From: Methanomicrobiales archaeon
Lineage (GTDB): Archaea; Halobacteriota; Methanomicrobia; Methanomicrobiales; Methanoculleaceae
Assembly (NCBI GenBank): GCA_012510335.1
Contig: JAAZIF010000162.1
Span: forward strand, 1 to 6,836
DNA length: 6,836 nt
Direction of reading: 5' to 3'
A program made the position numbers and the translations under genes. The notes under the pieces are model-generated. The model made no database searches. It was not told the origin of the DNA and worked only from the letters and a program-made list of their open reading frames with translations. Positions 1 to 5,535 of the stretch are shown one piece after another (within the stretch, counting starts at the first letter, position 1; each line of letters begins with the position of its first letter).

Positions 1-1
1 G

Positions 2-610
2 ATCGGGGTCTTCGTCATCGCCGTGGCCGTCGCTGCAGTCCTCTACACCTATCGTCGGCCAGAGCGGATCGGGGCTATCACCCGGGAGAATCTCCTCCTC
101 CTCATCCCGCTCAGCATACTCGGCACGGTTGCCGGGCTGACTTACTCCCTCAACCTCGACGACCTGGTGACGTTTGCGGTATTCCTCATACTGATACCGC
201 CGTTCATGGGGGGCCTCGGATCGATAGGCGGCATCCTCGGGTCACGCCTCTCGACCGGCATGCATACCGGCGAGCTCACCCCACAGTTTCTCCCTGAGCG
301 CGGTGCCGTGCATCATTTTATTATTTCCTATCTCTATACGTTGATACTGCTCCCACTGCTGGCGTTCATTGCACATGGTGCAGCGGTACTCATGGGGCTC
401 AACAGCCCCGGTCTTGGAATGCTGGTCGCAATCAGCCTTGTAGCAGGCCTGATCGTCATGACCCTGGTGAACGGCGCGGCGTACATCACCGCGAGCCTCT
501 CGTTCCGGTATGGCCTCGATCCCGATAACTTCGGAATCCCTGTCATCACAAGCCTGATCGACGTGATTGGTGCAGCCGCACTCATGGCGGTGATCGGCCT
601 GCTACTGTAG
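2..610 (+). CDS. MgtE/SLC41-type divalent cation permease, C-terminal part (5' truncated by window)
   Basis: An integral membrane protein, probably a Mg2+ (or related divalent cation) transporter of the MgtE/SLC41 integral-membrane family. The frame is open to the window edge, so the N-terminus is missing; the GTG at 23 is probably internal. Numbering from that GTG, hydrophobic segments lie at about 1-9, 24-45, 49-75, 98-125, 131-155 and 172-195. The small-residue-rich stretch PFMGGLGSIGG (60-70) followed by GSRLSTG matches the conserved glycine-rich family helix. GLDPDNFGIP with SLIDVIG (164-183) matches the family's hallmark last helices; Asp180 lines up by motif with the pore Asp of bacterial MgtE. 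No N-terminal CBS regulatory domain can be seen. The hydrophobic segment before residue 20 could be the end of a first MgtE repeat, making this half of a two-repeat protein. It ends in TAG that overlaps the GTG of the next gene by one base, so the pair is probably co-translated. The family call is firm; the substrate is inferred. Confidence 0.85.
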   Translation: MGVFVIAVAVAAVLYTYRRPERIGAITRENLLLLIPLSILGTVAGLTYSLNLDDLVTFAVFLILIPPFMGGLGSIGGILGSRLSTGMHTGELTPQFLPERGAVHHFIISYLYTLILLPLLAFIAHGAAVLMGLNSPGLGMLVAISLVAGLIVMTLVNGAAYITASLSFRYGLDPDNFGIPVITSLIDVIGAAALMAVIGLLL

Positions 611-1872
611 TGAAGGATATGAGAAGAACAATTAATAGATCCATGATGGAACGTGAATATCAACCGATCAGTTTCAAGGACGTCCTGATCGAGATGAAGG
701 ATGTCTCTGAGCTGATGGTCGATCTCTCTTACTCTGCGATACTCTTTGATAATAAGGAGATAGCGCTCGAGGTTATCAATCTCGAGGAGAGCATGAATAA
801 ACTGGTCTACCAGGCCAGGATTCAGAGCACCCTGAGCGCACGACGGTTTGAGGAGGCTGAGGCGATGAGCGGTATGCTCCAGGTGGCCGAGGCGGCGGAG
901 AGGATCGCAAACTCGGCATCCGACATGGCGATGCTCATCTTAAAGGACATCAAGTTTCCGGCAAAACTCAAGCGCGTCTTTCCTGAGGCTGAAGAGGTTG
1001 TCACAAGGGTCATCGTCAGCCAGGGAAGCGAACTTGCCGGCAACACCCTCGGGGAGCTGAAGGTCCAGAGCACGACCGGCATGCAGGTGATCGCCATCCG
1101 GCGCGGGAGGGGCTGGATATACGATCCCGGCAAGACCACCCGGATAGAGGCTGAGGACATCCTGATATCGCGGGGTCCAGAAGCCGGAACAGATATCCTC
1201 TCGATGATGGCGGGGACTGTGGAGTATCCCCGCTACGAGCCCTCCCCGGCAGGCGCGGTCGATGACCTCGACCGGGCGGTCCAGCTGATCATCGAGATGA
1301 AGAACCTCTCGGAGTTATCGGTCGGGCTTGCGTATACCTCCCTTCTCTTCAACAACAAAGAGATTGCAAATGAGGTGGTCGCCCTCGACAAGATGCTGGA
1401 CAACATGCGGTATAACATGGACCTCTGGATCCTTGAGGCGGCGCGGAAGATCGATGACGTGCGCTACCTCCGGGGGTTGCTCTATATGTCCTCGTTTGCG
1501 CAGGCGATCAGCGACTCGGCACACTCGATCGTCGACGTCCTCTTGCGTGACATCGAGATCCCTCCGGTATTTAAGAAGATCGTCAGGGAATCGGATGAGA
1601 TCATAACGCGGATACCCATATCTGAGTCATCGCAGCTCATCGACAGAACCCTCAAAGAAGCGTCGCTCGGGACAGTGACAGGGATGGTCGTGCTAGCCAT
1701 CAAGCGCGGCGACCGGTGGGTCTACCGCCCCGGAAAGGATGCCCGGCTCCAGAGCGGCGATATTCTCATCGCAAAAGGCAGACGGGATGGCGAATGCCGA
1801 TTGTATGAACTTGCCGGGTATACCGTTGAGGAGCCCGGAGGATATCCTGGAGAAATTTTATGGAAGATATGA
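610..1872 (+). CDS. Duplicated PhoU-like/TrkA_C regulatory protein, likely partner of the MgtE-type permease
   Basis: A soluble 420-residue protein built from two copies of one unit: PhoU-like helical domain (about 21-113 and 218-313) followed by TrkA_C/RCK_C domain (about 128-202 and 327-403). The copies are about 201 residues apart. Matching landmarks include IEMKDVSEL/IEMKNLSEL, LFDNKEIA/LFNNKEIA, DPGK/RPGK and GDILIAKG/EDILISRG. The arrangement matches archaeal proteins described as containing PhoU and TrkA_C domains (COG3273-like). TrkA_C domains in K+ transport systems bind small ligands, including cyclic di-AMP in some bacteria, so a ligand-sensing cytosolic regulator of the upstream permease is the likely role; that is inference. 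It has no transmembrane segment, so it is not a channel itself. The start is uncertain. GTG at 610 (TAGTG overlap) suits coupling, but ATG at 619 or ATG ATG at 643/646 is possible, and none has a well-spaced Shine-Dalgarno. Conserved sequence begins only near residue 18. Confidence 0.88.
   Translation: MKDMRRTINRSMMEREYQPISFKDVLIEMKDVSELMVDLSYSAILFDNKEIALEVINLEESMNKLVYQARIQSTLSARRFEEAEAMSGMLQVAEAAERIANSASDMAMLILKDIKFPAKLKRVFPEAEEVVTRVIVSQGSELAGNTLGELKVQSTTGMQVIAIRRGRGWIYDPGKTTRIEAEDILISRGPEAGTDILSMMAGTVEYPRYEPSPAGAVDDLDRAVQLIIEMKNLSELSVGLAYTSLLFNNKEIANEVVALDKMLDNMRYNMDLWILEAARKIDDVRYLRGLLYMSSFAQAISDSAHSIVDVLLRDIEIPPVFKKIVRESDEIITRIPISESSQLIDRTLKEASLGTVTGMVVLAIKRGDRWVYRPGKDARLQSGDILIAKGRRDGECRLYELAGYTVEEPGGYPGEILWKI
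1849..1862 (+). promoter_or_regulatory. Ribosome binding site deciding the DHH gene start
   Basis: GGAG at 1849-1852 sits 7 nt before ATG 1860, inside the coding end of the PhoU/TrkA_C gene. It favours ATG 1860 over ATG 1869, whose ATGA overlap with the upstream stop would leave 16 nt from the same GGAG. Either way, the arrangement implies translational coupling. Confidence 0.5.
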
Positions 1873-3686
1873 TTGTTAACCGCCTCGGAGCGAACTGTGA
1901 TCTCGAAGAGGTGGAAGAAGGAAAGTCCTACCTGGGATGGGTTCAGGGCTTTGCCCCGTTCGGTGTATTTGTCCAGTTAAACGACCGGGTAAAGGGGCTC
2001 GTCCACAAGAGCAACGTGAAGGTGCAGCATGGCGAACGTGACCAGATAATCGTCCGCGTCATCCAGATCAGAAGCAACGGCAACATAGACCTTGAGGAGG
2101 TCACGCCAACCGTCTACCAGACCCGGAACGTGACGAAGAAGACGACGGGTGTGCGCATATCTGATCTCGGAAAGAGGATCGGGAGAACGGTGCTGATCGA
2201 GGGCGAGATCGCACAGGTCAAGCAGACATCGGGGCCGACGATATTCACGATAGTGGATGAGTCGGGTACCGGAAACGCGGCCGCGTTCATCGAGGCCGGC
2301 GTCCGCGCGTATCCTGAGATCGATCTCGGGGATATCGTCGGGCTCACGGGCGAGGTGATGCAGCGCAACAACCAGCTGCAGATAGAGGTCGCGTCCATGA
2401 CGGCCCTGGATGTGGAGGATGCAGCACGGGTCAGGGAGCGTATCGACGCGGCGCTGGATGAGCGCGCGGAGCCGGCAGATCTCCCGTTCCTCGTGGAGAG
2501 TGATGTCCTTGAGGCTCTCCGGCCGCAGATGCGCCGGGTTGCAAAGGAGATACGGAAGGCCGTCCTGACAGCGCGGCCGATCATCCTCCGGCACCACGCC
2601 GATGCGGACGGCATATGCGCCGCCGCCGCCGTCGAGCAGGCGGTGACAGCGCTGATCCGGGAGAGCGGCGCGGACTTTGACGCGGAGTACTTCCTGTTCA
2701 AGCGCTCTCCATCCAAAGCCCCGTTCTACGAGATCGAGGATGTCACGCGCGACCTGGATTTCGCCCTCAAGGATAACGTCCGTTACGGGCAGAAGATGCC
2801 CATGATCCTCCTGATGGATAACGGTTCCACCGACGAGGATATACCGTCGCTGAAGGTGACCCGGATATACGGCCTCCCGGTGATGGTCGTGGATCACCAT
2901 CACCCCGATGAGTCGGTCGATGAGTACCTGATCGGGCACGTAAACCCCTACCATGTAGGCGGGGACTATGGTCTCACGGCCGGTATGCTCGGGACCGAGA
3001 TAGCGCGCCTGGTAAACCCGGCGGTCGAGGATCAGATCCGGCACCTGCCCGCGATCGCGGGGGCCGGGGACCGGAGCGAGGCACCGGAGCGCGCGCGCTA
3101 CCTCGCGCTGGCCGCCCCTGAGTACTCGGAGGATGACTGCCGCGATATCGCGCTGGCGCTCGACTACGAGCAGTTCTGGCTCCGGTTCAGCGACGGGAGG
3201 GAGCTTGTCAAGGATATACTGAACCTGGGCGGGGATCCCGTGCGCCACGAGAGGCTCGTCGACCTGCTTGTCGAGGAGGCAAACCGGGCGATCGAGGAGC
3301 AGATGAAGGCCGTCATGCCGCATATCAAGACCCGGATGCTGCCAAACGGCGCCCATCTCTTCATGCTCGATGTGGAGCTCTTCGCCCACCGGTTCACGTT
3401 CCCGCCGCCGGGGAAGACGTCGGGAGAGGTGCATGACCGCCTGGTCCGGGAGCACCCCGGAGCGCCGGTCGTAACGCTCGGGTTTGGCCCGGACTTTGTT
3501 GTCCTCCGCTCCCGGGGGGTTATGATGAATATACCGAGGATGGTTCAAGAACTTCATGGCGAGATCGCCGGTGGAGGGGTGAGCGGCGGCGGTCACCTGG
3601 TGGTCGGGAGCATCAAGTTCGTCGAAGGGATGCGCGATGCGGTTCTTGAGAGCCTGATCCAGAAGATTGGTGAAGCGCCAATCTGA
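1860..3686 (+). CDS. Archaeal RecJ-like DHH/DHHA1 phosphoesterase with N-terminal S1 and OB domains
   Basis: A 608-residue protein with four domains. They are an S1 RNA-binding domain (about 21-80, with GWVQGFAPFGVFVQL), an OB-fold nucleic-acid-binding domain (98-182), a DHH phosphoesterase domain (240-405) and a DHHA1 domain (about 485-600). The metal-binding motifs look intact: HHADADG at 245-251, Asp320 in LLMDNGS, DHHH at 345-348 and Asp403 in AGAGDRS. DHHA1 carries the SGGGH substrate motif at 575-579. This order matches archaeal RecJ-like exonucleases (COG1107-like), but the DnaJ-type zinc finger at the N-terminus of many relatives is absent. The likely activity is Mn2+/Mg2+-dependent cleavage of single-stranded nucleic acid or oligonucleotides in the cytoplasm. 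The chosen ATG has GGAG at 1849-1852 with 7 nt spacing and overlaps the previous gene by 13 nt. ATG 1869 would give an ATGA overlap but has poorer SD spacing. A terminator follows at once. The fold is sure; the physiological substrate is unknown. Confidence 0.92.
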   Translation: MEDMIVNRLGANCDLEEVEEGKSYLGWVQGFAPFGVFVQLNDRVKGLVHKSNVKVQHGERDQIIVRVIQIRSNGNIDLEEVTPTVYQTRNVTKKTTGVRISDLGKRIGRTVLIEGEIAQVKQTSGPTIFTIVDESGTGNAAAFIEAGVRAYPEIDLGDIVGLTGEVMQRNNQLQIEVASMTALDVEDAARVRERIDAALDERAEPADLPFLVESDVLEALRPQMRRVAKEIRKAVLTARPIILRHHADADGICAAAAVEQAVTALIRESGADFDAEYFLFKRSPSKAPFYEIEDVTRDLDFALKDNVRYGQKMPMILLMDNGSTDEDIPSLKVTRIYGLPVMVVDHHHPDESVDEYLIGHVNPYHVGGDYGLTAGMLGTEIARLVNPAVEDQIRHLPAIAGAGDRSEAPERARYLALAAPEYSEDDCRDIALALDYEQFWLRFSDGRELVKDILNLGGDPVRHERLVDLLVEEANRAIEEQMKAVMPHIKTRMLPNGAHLFMLDVELFAHRFTFPPPGKTSGEVHDRLVREHPGAPVVTLGFGPDFVVLRSRGVMMNIPRMVQELHGEIAGGGVSGGGHLVVGSIKFVEGMRDAVLESLIQKIGEAPI

Positions 3687-3702
3687 TCGCCGCTTCTTTT
3701 TT
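3672..3702 (+). terminator. Hairpin + T6 terminator of the permease-PhoU/TrkA_C-DHH operon
   Basis: GAAGCG (3672-3677) pairs perfectly with CGCTTC (3691-3696) and is followed directly by TTTTTT (3697-3702). The 5' arm lies in the last codons of the DHH gene. Oligo-T alone can stop archaeal RNA polymerase, so the T6 right after the stop codon is the stronger part of the signal. A competing stem, 3687-3693 with 3711-3717 (TCGCCGC/GCGGCGA), would put the T run in a loop. Confidence 0.65.
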
Positions 3703-3981
3703 CGGCCTGTGCGGCGAAGGTTCCCGCCGGCGTCAGCCGCCCGAATTTCCCCCTTCCTGTATCTCTTTCGGCGGCATGCCAATGCCCGGCCTTGCGATAT
3801 GCGCCCTGCCATGCTGGTATGACCGCGATCTCTCCACACGCGTGGATAGAATGTCCACCCCAGAGATACGGCGGTATCCATATCTAATCCCGGCAGGGAA
3901 CGTCAGCATCGGAGAGAGGGGGATCTTCGCCTCTCCCGGGGCCTGCCATGGTGCAAAGTCTGGCGGTTGACTGCCGGTCCA
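3703..3981. other. Noncoding region with several small hairpins, no supported gene
   Basis: I see no convincing gene here. Small perfect hairpins are TCCAC-ACGC-GTGGA (3833-3846) with a second TCCAC at 3854-3858 that could pair instead, GATAC-GGCG-GTATC (3865-3878), and GAGAGG/CCTCTC (3914-3919/3930-3935). CCCTGCC at 3804-3810 and GGCAGGG at 3892-3898 form a 7-bp inverted repeat that could enclose the first two. A 64-codon frame at 3776-3970 has no ribosome binding site and an unconvincing protein. The region could be a long upstream regulatory region or a small structured RNA, but neither is shown. Confidence 0.35.
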
Positions 3982-4001
3982 ATTTCGATAGCTATCGAAA
4001 T
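3982..4001. promoter_or_regulatory. Perfect 20-bp palindromic operator candidate
   Basis: ATTTCGATAGCTATCGAAAT is a perfect palindrome, too long to expect by chance in so short a region. Its right end touches the TATA box at 4001-4010, covering the position of the TFB recognition element. A dimeric regulator bound here would be expected to block TFB/TBP, or, if it contacts them, to activate. The controlled gene would be the envelope protein at 4036. The regulator is not identified. Confidence 0.65.
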
Positions 4002-4010
4002 ATAAAAATA
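4001..4010 (+). promoter_or_regulatory. TATA box for the envelope protein gene, leaderless transcript likely
   Basis: TATAAAAATA lies about 30 nt before ATG 4036. With the usual archaeal TATA-to-start distance of about 25 nt, transcription would begin around 4028-4036. There is no Shine-Dalgarno before the ATG (GATCCTCTCTC), which fits a leaderless or very short-leader mRNA. Confidence 0.65.
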
Positions 4011-4035
4011 GCCCTATAGAGAATGATCCTCTCTC

Positions 4036-4902
4036 ATGGCAGGAAATCGATGCGTATGGAGAGTGTTCCTGGTCATGCTGCTTGTGGCAGCAGCGGCCCT
4101 GGCGCTCCCGGCGGCAGCCCGGAACGGGGAATCCCCACCCCTCTCGAATGAGCCCCTGACCTGGACTCTCGCACCGGGCTCTGATGAAGCACGGGAGGAG
4201 ACCGGGGGTGTGCCCCTGAACTGGACTCTCGCACCGAGTTATGATGAAGCACGGGAGGAGACCCCGGCCGCAGCCCCTGTGGAGACCGCCGGGTCGGTCA
4301 CCCCGGGGGATGTAATCCGGGTAACCGATGAACCGCAGATATATGATCTCTCTGCGCTCAGGAACGAGACCGAACCGGCCCCGATCATCGAACTGCATGC
4401 ATACGAGGATGATGATCCCGGGAGCGGGAGGCGGGCCGGCACGGTGAATCTCAACGCCCCGGATACCGGTGTAGAACTGGAAGTATCAGACTTCCGCGGC
4501 ATCTATGGCATTTACTACCCCTACGATGGGGAGACGGTCGTAGATAAGCCGGTCACCGTAGAAGGGCACTCCGATGCAGATGAGACGGCAAACGCGACGG
4601 AGGTGCCTTCATCGGGTGCAGGCGCTGAAGGTACATCCACGACCAGCGATACCATAACACCCGATGAGACTCTCAACGAAGCGATGAGCGAGACCACTAC
4701 GGAGATCGGATCCCCTGCCGCAACCGAAACAGGCGAGGTGACAGAAGAAGCGGCATCAACGGTTGACCTGCCGACCTTCACACCGATGGTGATAGATGCA
4801 GATCCCGTGCAGCAGGCTGAGGCGGCCCCCCTCCACCTCACGGACATCATCGTGAGTCTTCTCGCAGCTGCCGGTCTCTTCCTCGTGATGCAGAGGAGTT
4901 GA
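4036..4902 (+). CDS. Secreted, C-terminally membrane-anchored envelope protein with a tandem repeat
   Basis: A 288-residue exported protein of unrecognised function. It has a signal peptide (residues 1 to about 28: a charged start, then the hydrophobic run VFLVMLLVAAAALAL and AAA before the likely cleavage site). Two tandem 20-residue repeats follow, about 40-59 and 60-76, with shared core WTLAP and DEAREET. A central region at about 90-178 is rich in beta-type residues (IYDLSALRN, FRGIYGIYYPYDGET) and faintly recalls DUF3821-type archaeal surface domains, which I cannot confirm. Next come an acidic Thr/Ser-rich linker (about 179-245) and a hydrophobic C-terminal helix (268-286) ending in QRS, a likely membrane anchor. 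N-glycosylation sequons are NWT (62), NET (110) and NAT (186). The layout is typical of S-layer-associated archaeal proteins displayed outside the cell. It has its own promoter with a palindromic operator and no operon partner. Coding status is well supported; function is open. Confidence 0.8.
   Translation: MAGNRCVWRVFLVMLLVAAAALALPAAARNGESPPLSNEPLTWTLAPGSDEAREETGGVPLNWTLAPSYDEAREETPAAAPVETAGSVTPGDVIRVTDEPQIYDLSALRNETEPAPIIELHAYEDDDPGSGRRAGTVNLNAPDTGVELEVSDFRGIYGIYYPYDGETVVDKPVTVEGHSDADETANATEVPSSGAGAEGTSTTSDTITPDETLNEAMSETTTEIGSPAATETGEVTEEAASTVDLPTFTPMVIDADPVQQAEAAPLHLTDIIVSLLAAAGLFLVMQRS
4153..4263 (+). repeat. 60-bp tandem duplication inside the envelope protein gene
   Basis: Two in-frame units with a period of exactly 60 bp (20 codons). 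Comparing 4152-4203 with 4212-4263, 48 of 52 bases are identical, three of the four differences lying in the middle of the unit or beside its Trp codon. Such high identity at the DNA level suggests a recent duplication rather than an old protein repeat. Confidence 0.85.
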
Positions 4903-4975
4903 GATCCAGACCTCGTCTACCCTGAGATGCCCGCCAGGCATGGCGGGGCGCGCGATGAGATCTTGCTCATAGGCA
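4903..4975. other. Post-gene noncoding stretch with a GC-rich hairpin
   Basis: CCCGCC (4930-4935) and GGCGGG (4942-4947) form a 6-bp GC stem with loop AGGCAT, 27 nt after the envelope gene stop. No T run follows, so it may protect the 3' end of the mRNA rather than act as a classic terminator. A weaker ATGAG/CTCAT hairpin lies at 4955-4970. Confidence 0.4.
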
Positions 4976-5064
4976 GGAATGAAAACCGGGTGTGGCCACC
5001 CTTGCCGGCAATAGCGATCTGTTTTAGCAGATGATCTTAATGCCCGGGGGTGGTTTTCATATCC
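4976..5064. repeat. Inverted-repeat-bounded palindromic element or structured RNA candidate
   Basis: GGA-ATGAAAACC (4976-4987) and GGTTTTCAT-A-TCC (5052-5064) are inverted copies that pair over 12 bp with one bulged A. Inside are a perfect stem-loop GGGTG-TGGC-CACCC (4988-5001), an imperfect stem CCGGCA/TGCCCGG (5005-5010/5041-5047, one bulge) and a nested hairpin ATCTG-TTTTAG-CAGAT (5017-5032). The whole folds into a branched shape. I see no open frame longer than a dozen codons and no obvious target-site duplication. It may be a small noncoding RNA, a REP-like palindromic unit or a MITE remnant; the sequence alone does not decide. Confidence 0.45.
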
Positions 5065-5160
5065 GCTGCGCAGTTGAAGATCCGGGCCAGAACTGATTCG
5101 ATGCATAATTATCCTCTGGTCCGCTACCCGATGCGATGATGTCCATTTCTATGCAACAAT
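5065..5160. other. AT-rising intergenic stretch upstream of the small regulator
   Basis: No gene is seen. A TATA-like ATAATTAT at about 5104-5111 has no start codon at a suitable distance. The stretch leads into the promoter region of the winged-helix gene. Confidence 0.3.
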
Positions 5161-5213
5161 CAGTATATACATTCTCAAATTTCAGGGGGCCAAATAGATA
5201 AGCATATATACTG
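5161..5213. promoter_or_regulatory. Inverted pair of TATA-like sites, promoter region of the winged-helix gene
   Basis: CAGTATATA (5161-5169) and TATATACTG (5205-5213) are perfect 9-bp inverted copies 35 nt apart. The downstream one (CATATATACT, 5203-5212) is the probable TATA box for the gene at 5253, predicting transcription from about 5230-5235 and a leader of about 20 nt. The upstream copy may be a second promoter facing the other way or half of a regulator-binding pair. Confidence 0.5.
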
Positions 5214-5238
5214 TCCTACTCTAAAAGCACTTGCTCAC

Positions 5239-5243
5239 GAGGG
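5239..5243 (+). promoter_or_regulatory. Shine-Dalgarno of the winged-helix gene
   Basis: GAGGG, 9 nt before ATG 5253, supports that start and shows this gene is translated from a leadered mRNA, unlike its likely leaderless neighbours. Confidence 0.55.
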
Positions 5244-5252
5244 AATAGATGG

Positions 5253-5504
5253 ATGTCGGCAAAAGACCGTATTAAAGAAAGATATAGCGATACCCAGAGG
5301 AGGATCCTGCATTACCTGATATCAGGGCTGAAGGCAGGAAAATCTTACTTCAAGTCCAAGTACATCGCAAGCGACCTGGGTCTTTCCCCAAAAGAGGTCG
5401 GAATCAACCTTGCCATCCTCTCGGAGATCTGCGATGAGCTTGATATCATGCGCTGGAGCTACTCGAACAGCACGACATGGCGCGTCACGCCTCGTGCATC
5501 ATAA
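5253..5504 (+). CDS. Small archaeal winged-helix DNA-binding protein (DUF7123-like)
   Basis: An 83-residue cytosolic protein, probably a transcription regulator. The pattern is a helix (QRRILHYLISGLKAGKSYFKS), then KYIASDLGLSPKEVGINLAIL as a helix-turn-helix (about residues 37-57), then a short wing ending in the STTWRV motif at 73-78. This 'YFKSKYIA..LGLS.KEVG.NL...STTWRV' signature is one I associate with small archaeal winged-helix proteins of the DUF7123 type; the exact family name is tentative. ATG 5253 is preceded by GAGGG (5239-5243) with 9 nt spacing, and the promoter lies about 40 nt upstream. The next gene begins 31 nt later on the same strand. Its own promoter region carries an inverted repeat, so self-regulation is possible. 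It could also be a nucleoid-type DNA-binding protein. Confidence 0.8.
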   Translation: MSAKDRIKERYSDTQRRILHYLISGLKAGKSYFKSKYIASDLGLSPKEVGINLAILSEICDELDIMRWSYSNSTTWRVTPRAS

Positions 5505-5510
5505 TTTTAT
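5501..5510 (+). promoter_or_regulatory. TATA-like box overlapping the winged-helix stop codon
   Basis: ATAATTTTAT includes the TAA stop (5502-5504) and lies about 30 nt before ATG 5536. That distance places a transcription start at or just before the ATG, which lacks a Shine-Dalgarno (CTACTTTTACGGC). It fits a separate leaderless promoter for the 61-residue protein. Confidence 0.45.
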
Positions 5511-5535
5511 CCTGGGACACCCCTACTTTTACGGC

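Noticed and set aside
1977..3881. 634-codon minus-strand frame antisense to the DHH gene
   Set aside because: The plus strand encodes a full S1-OB-DHH-DHHA1 protein with all motifs. The antisense product is low-complexity Arg/Asp/Leu/His-rich with no motif and is a product of GC-rich third codon positions.
3804..3898. tRNA-like element with a 7-bp acceptor-like stem CCCTGCC/GGCAGGG
   Set aside because: The bases before the 3' arm (TATCC...ATCCC) cannot form a T-arm, there is no GGTTC-type T loop, and no D-arm or anticodon arm fits.
3776..3970. 64-codon plus-strand frame in the long intergenic region
   Set aside because: No ribosome binding site or promoter, and a composition unlike real proteins.
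3733..4398. 221-codon minus-strand frame opposite the palindrome and the envelope gene
   Set aside because: It runs through the promoter region, mirrors the 60-bp repeat, is rich in Arg/Gly/Pro/Cys, and has no ribosome binding site or promoter.
4830..4902. Archaeosortase-type (PGF-CTERM-like) sorting signal at the envelope protein C-terminus
   Set aside because: There is a C-terminal hydrophobic helix, but no PGF or similar tripeptide before it and only a single Arg after it, so a plain membrane anchor is the safer call.
5410..5535. Longer start for the 61-residue protein
   Set aside because: The extension lies out of frame over the winged-helix gene and reads as Arg/Ser/Ala-rich noise; ATG 5536 begins the coherent protein.
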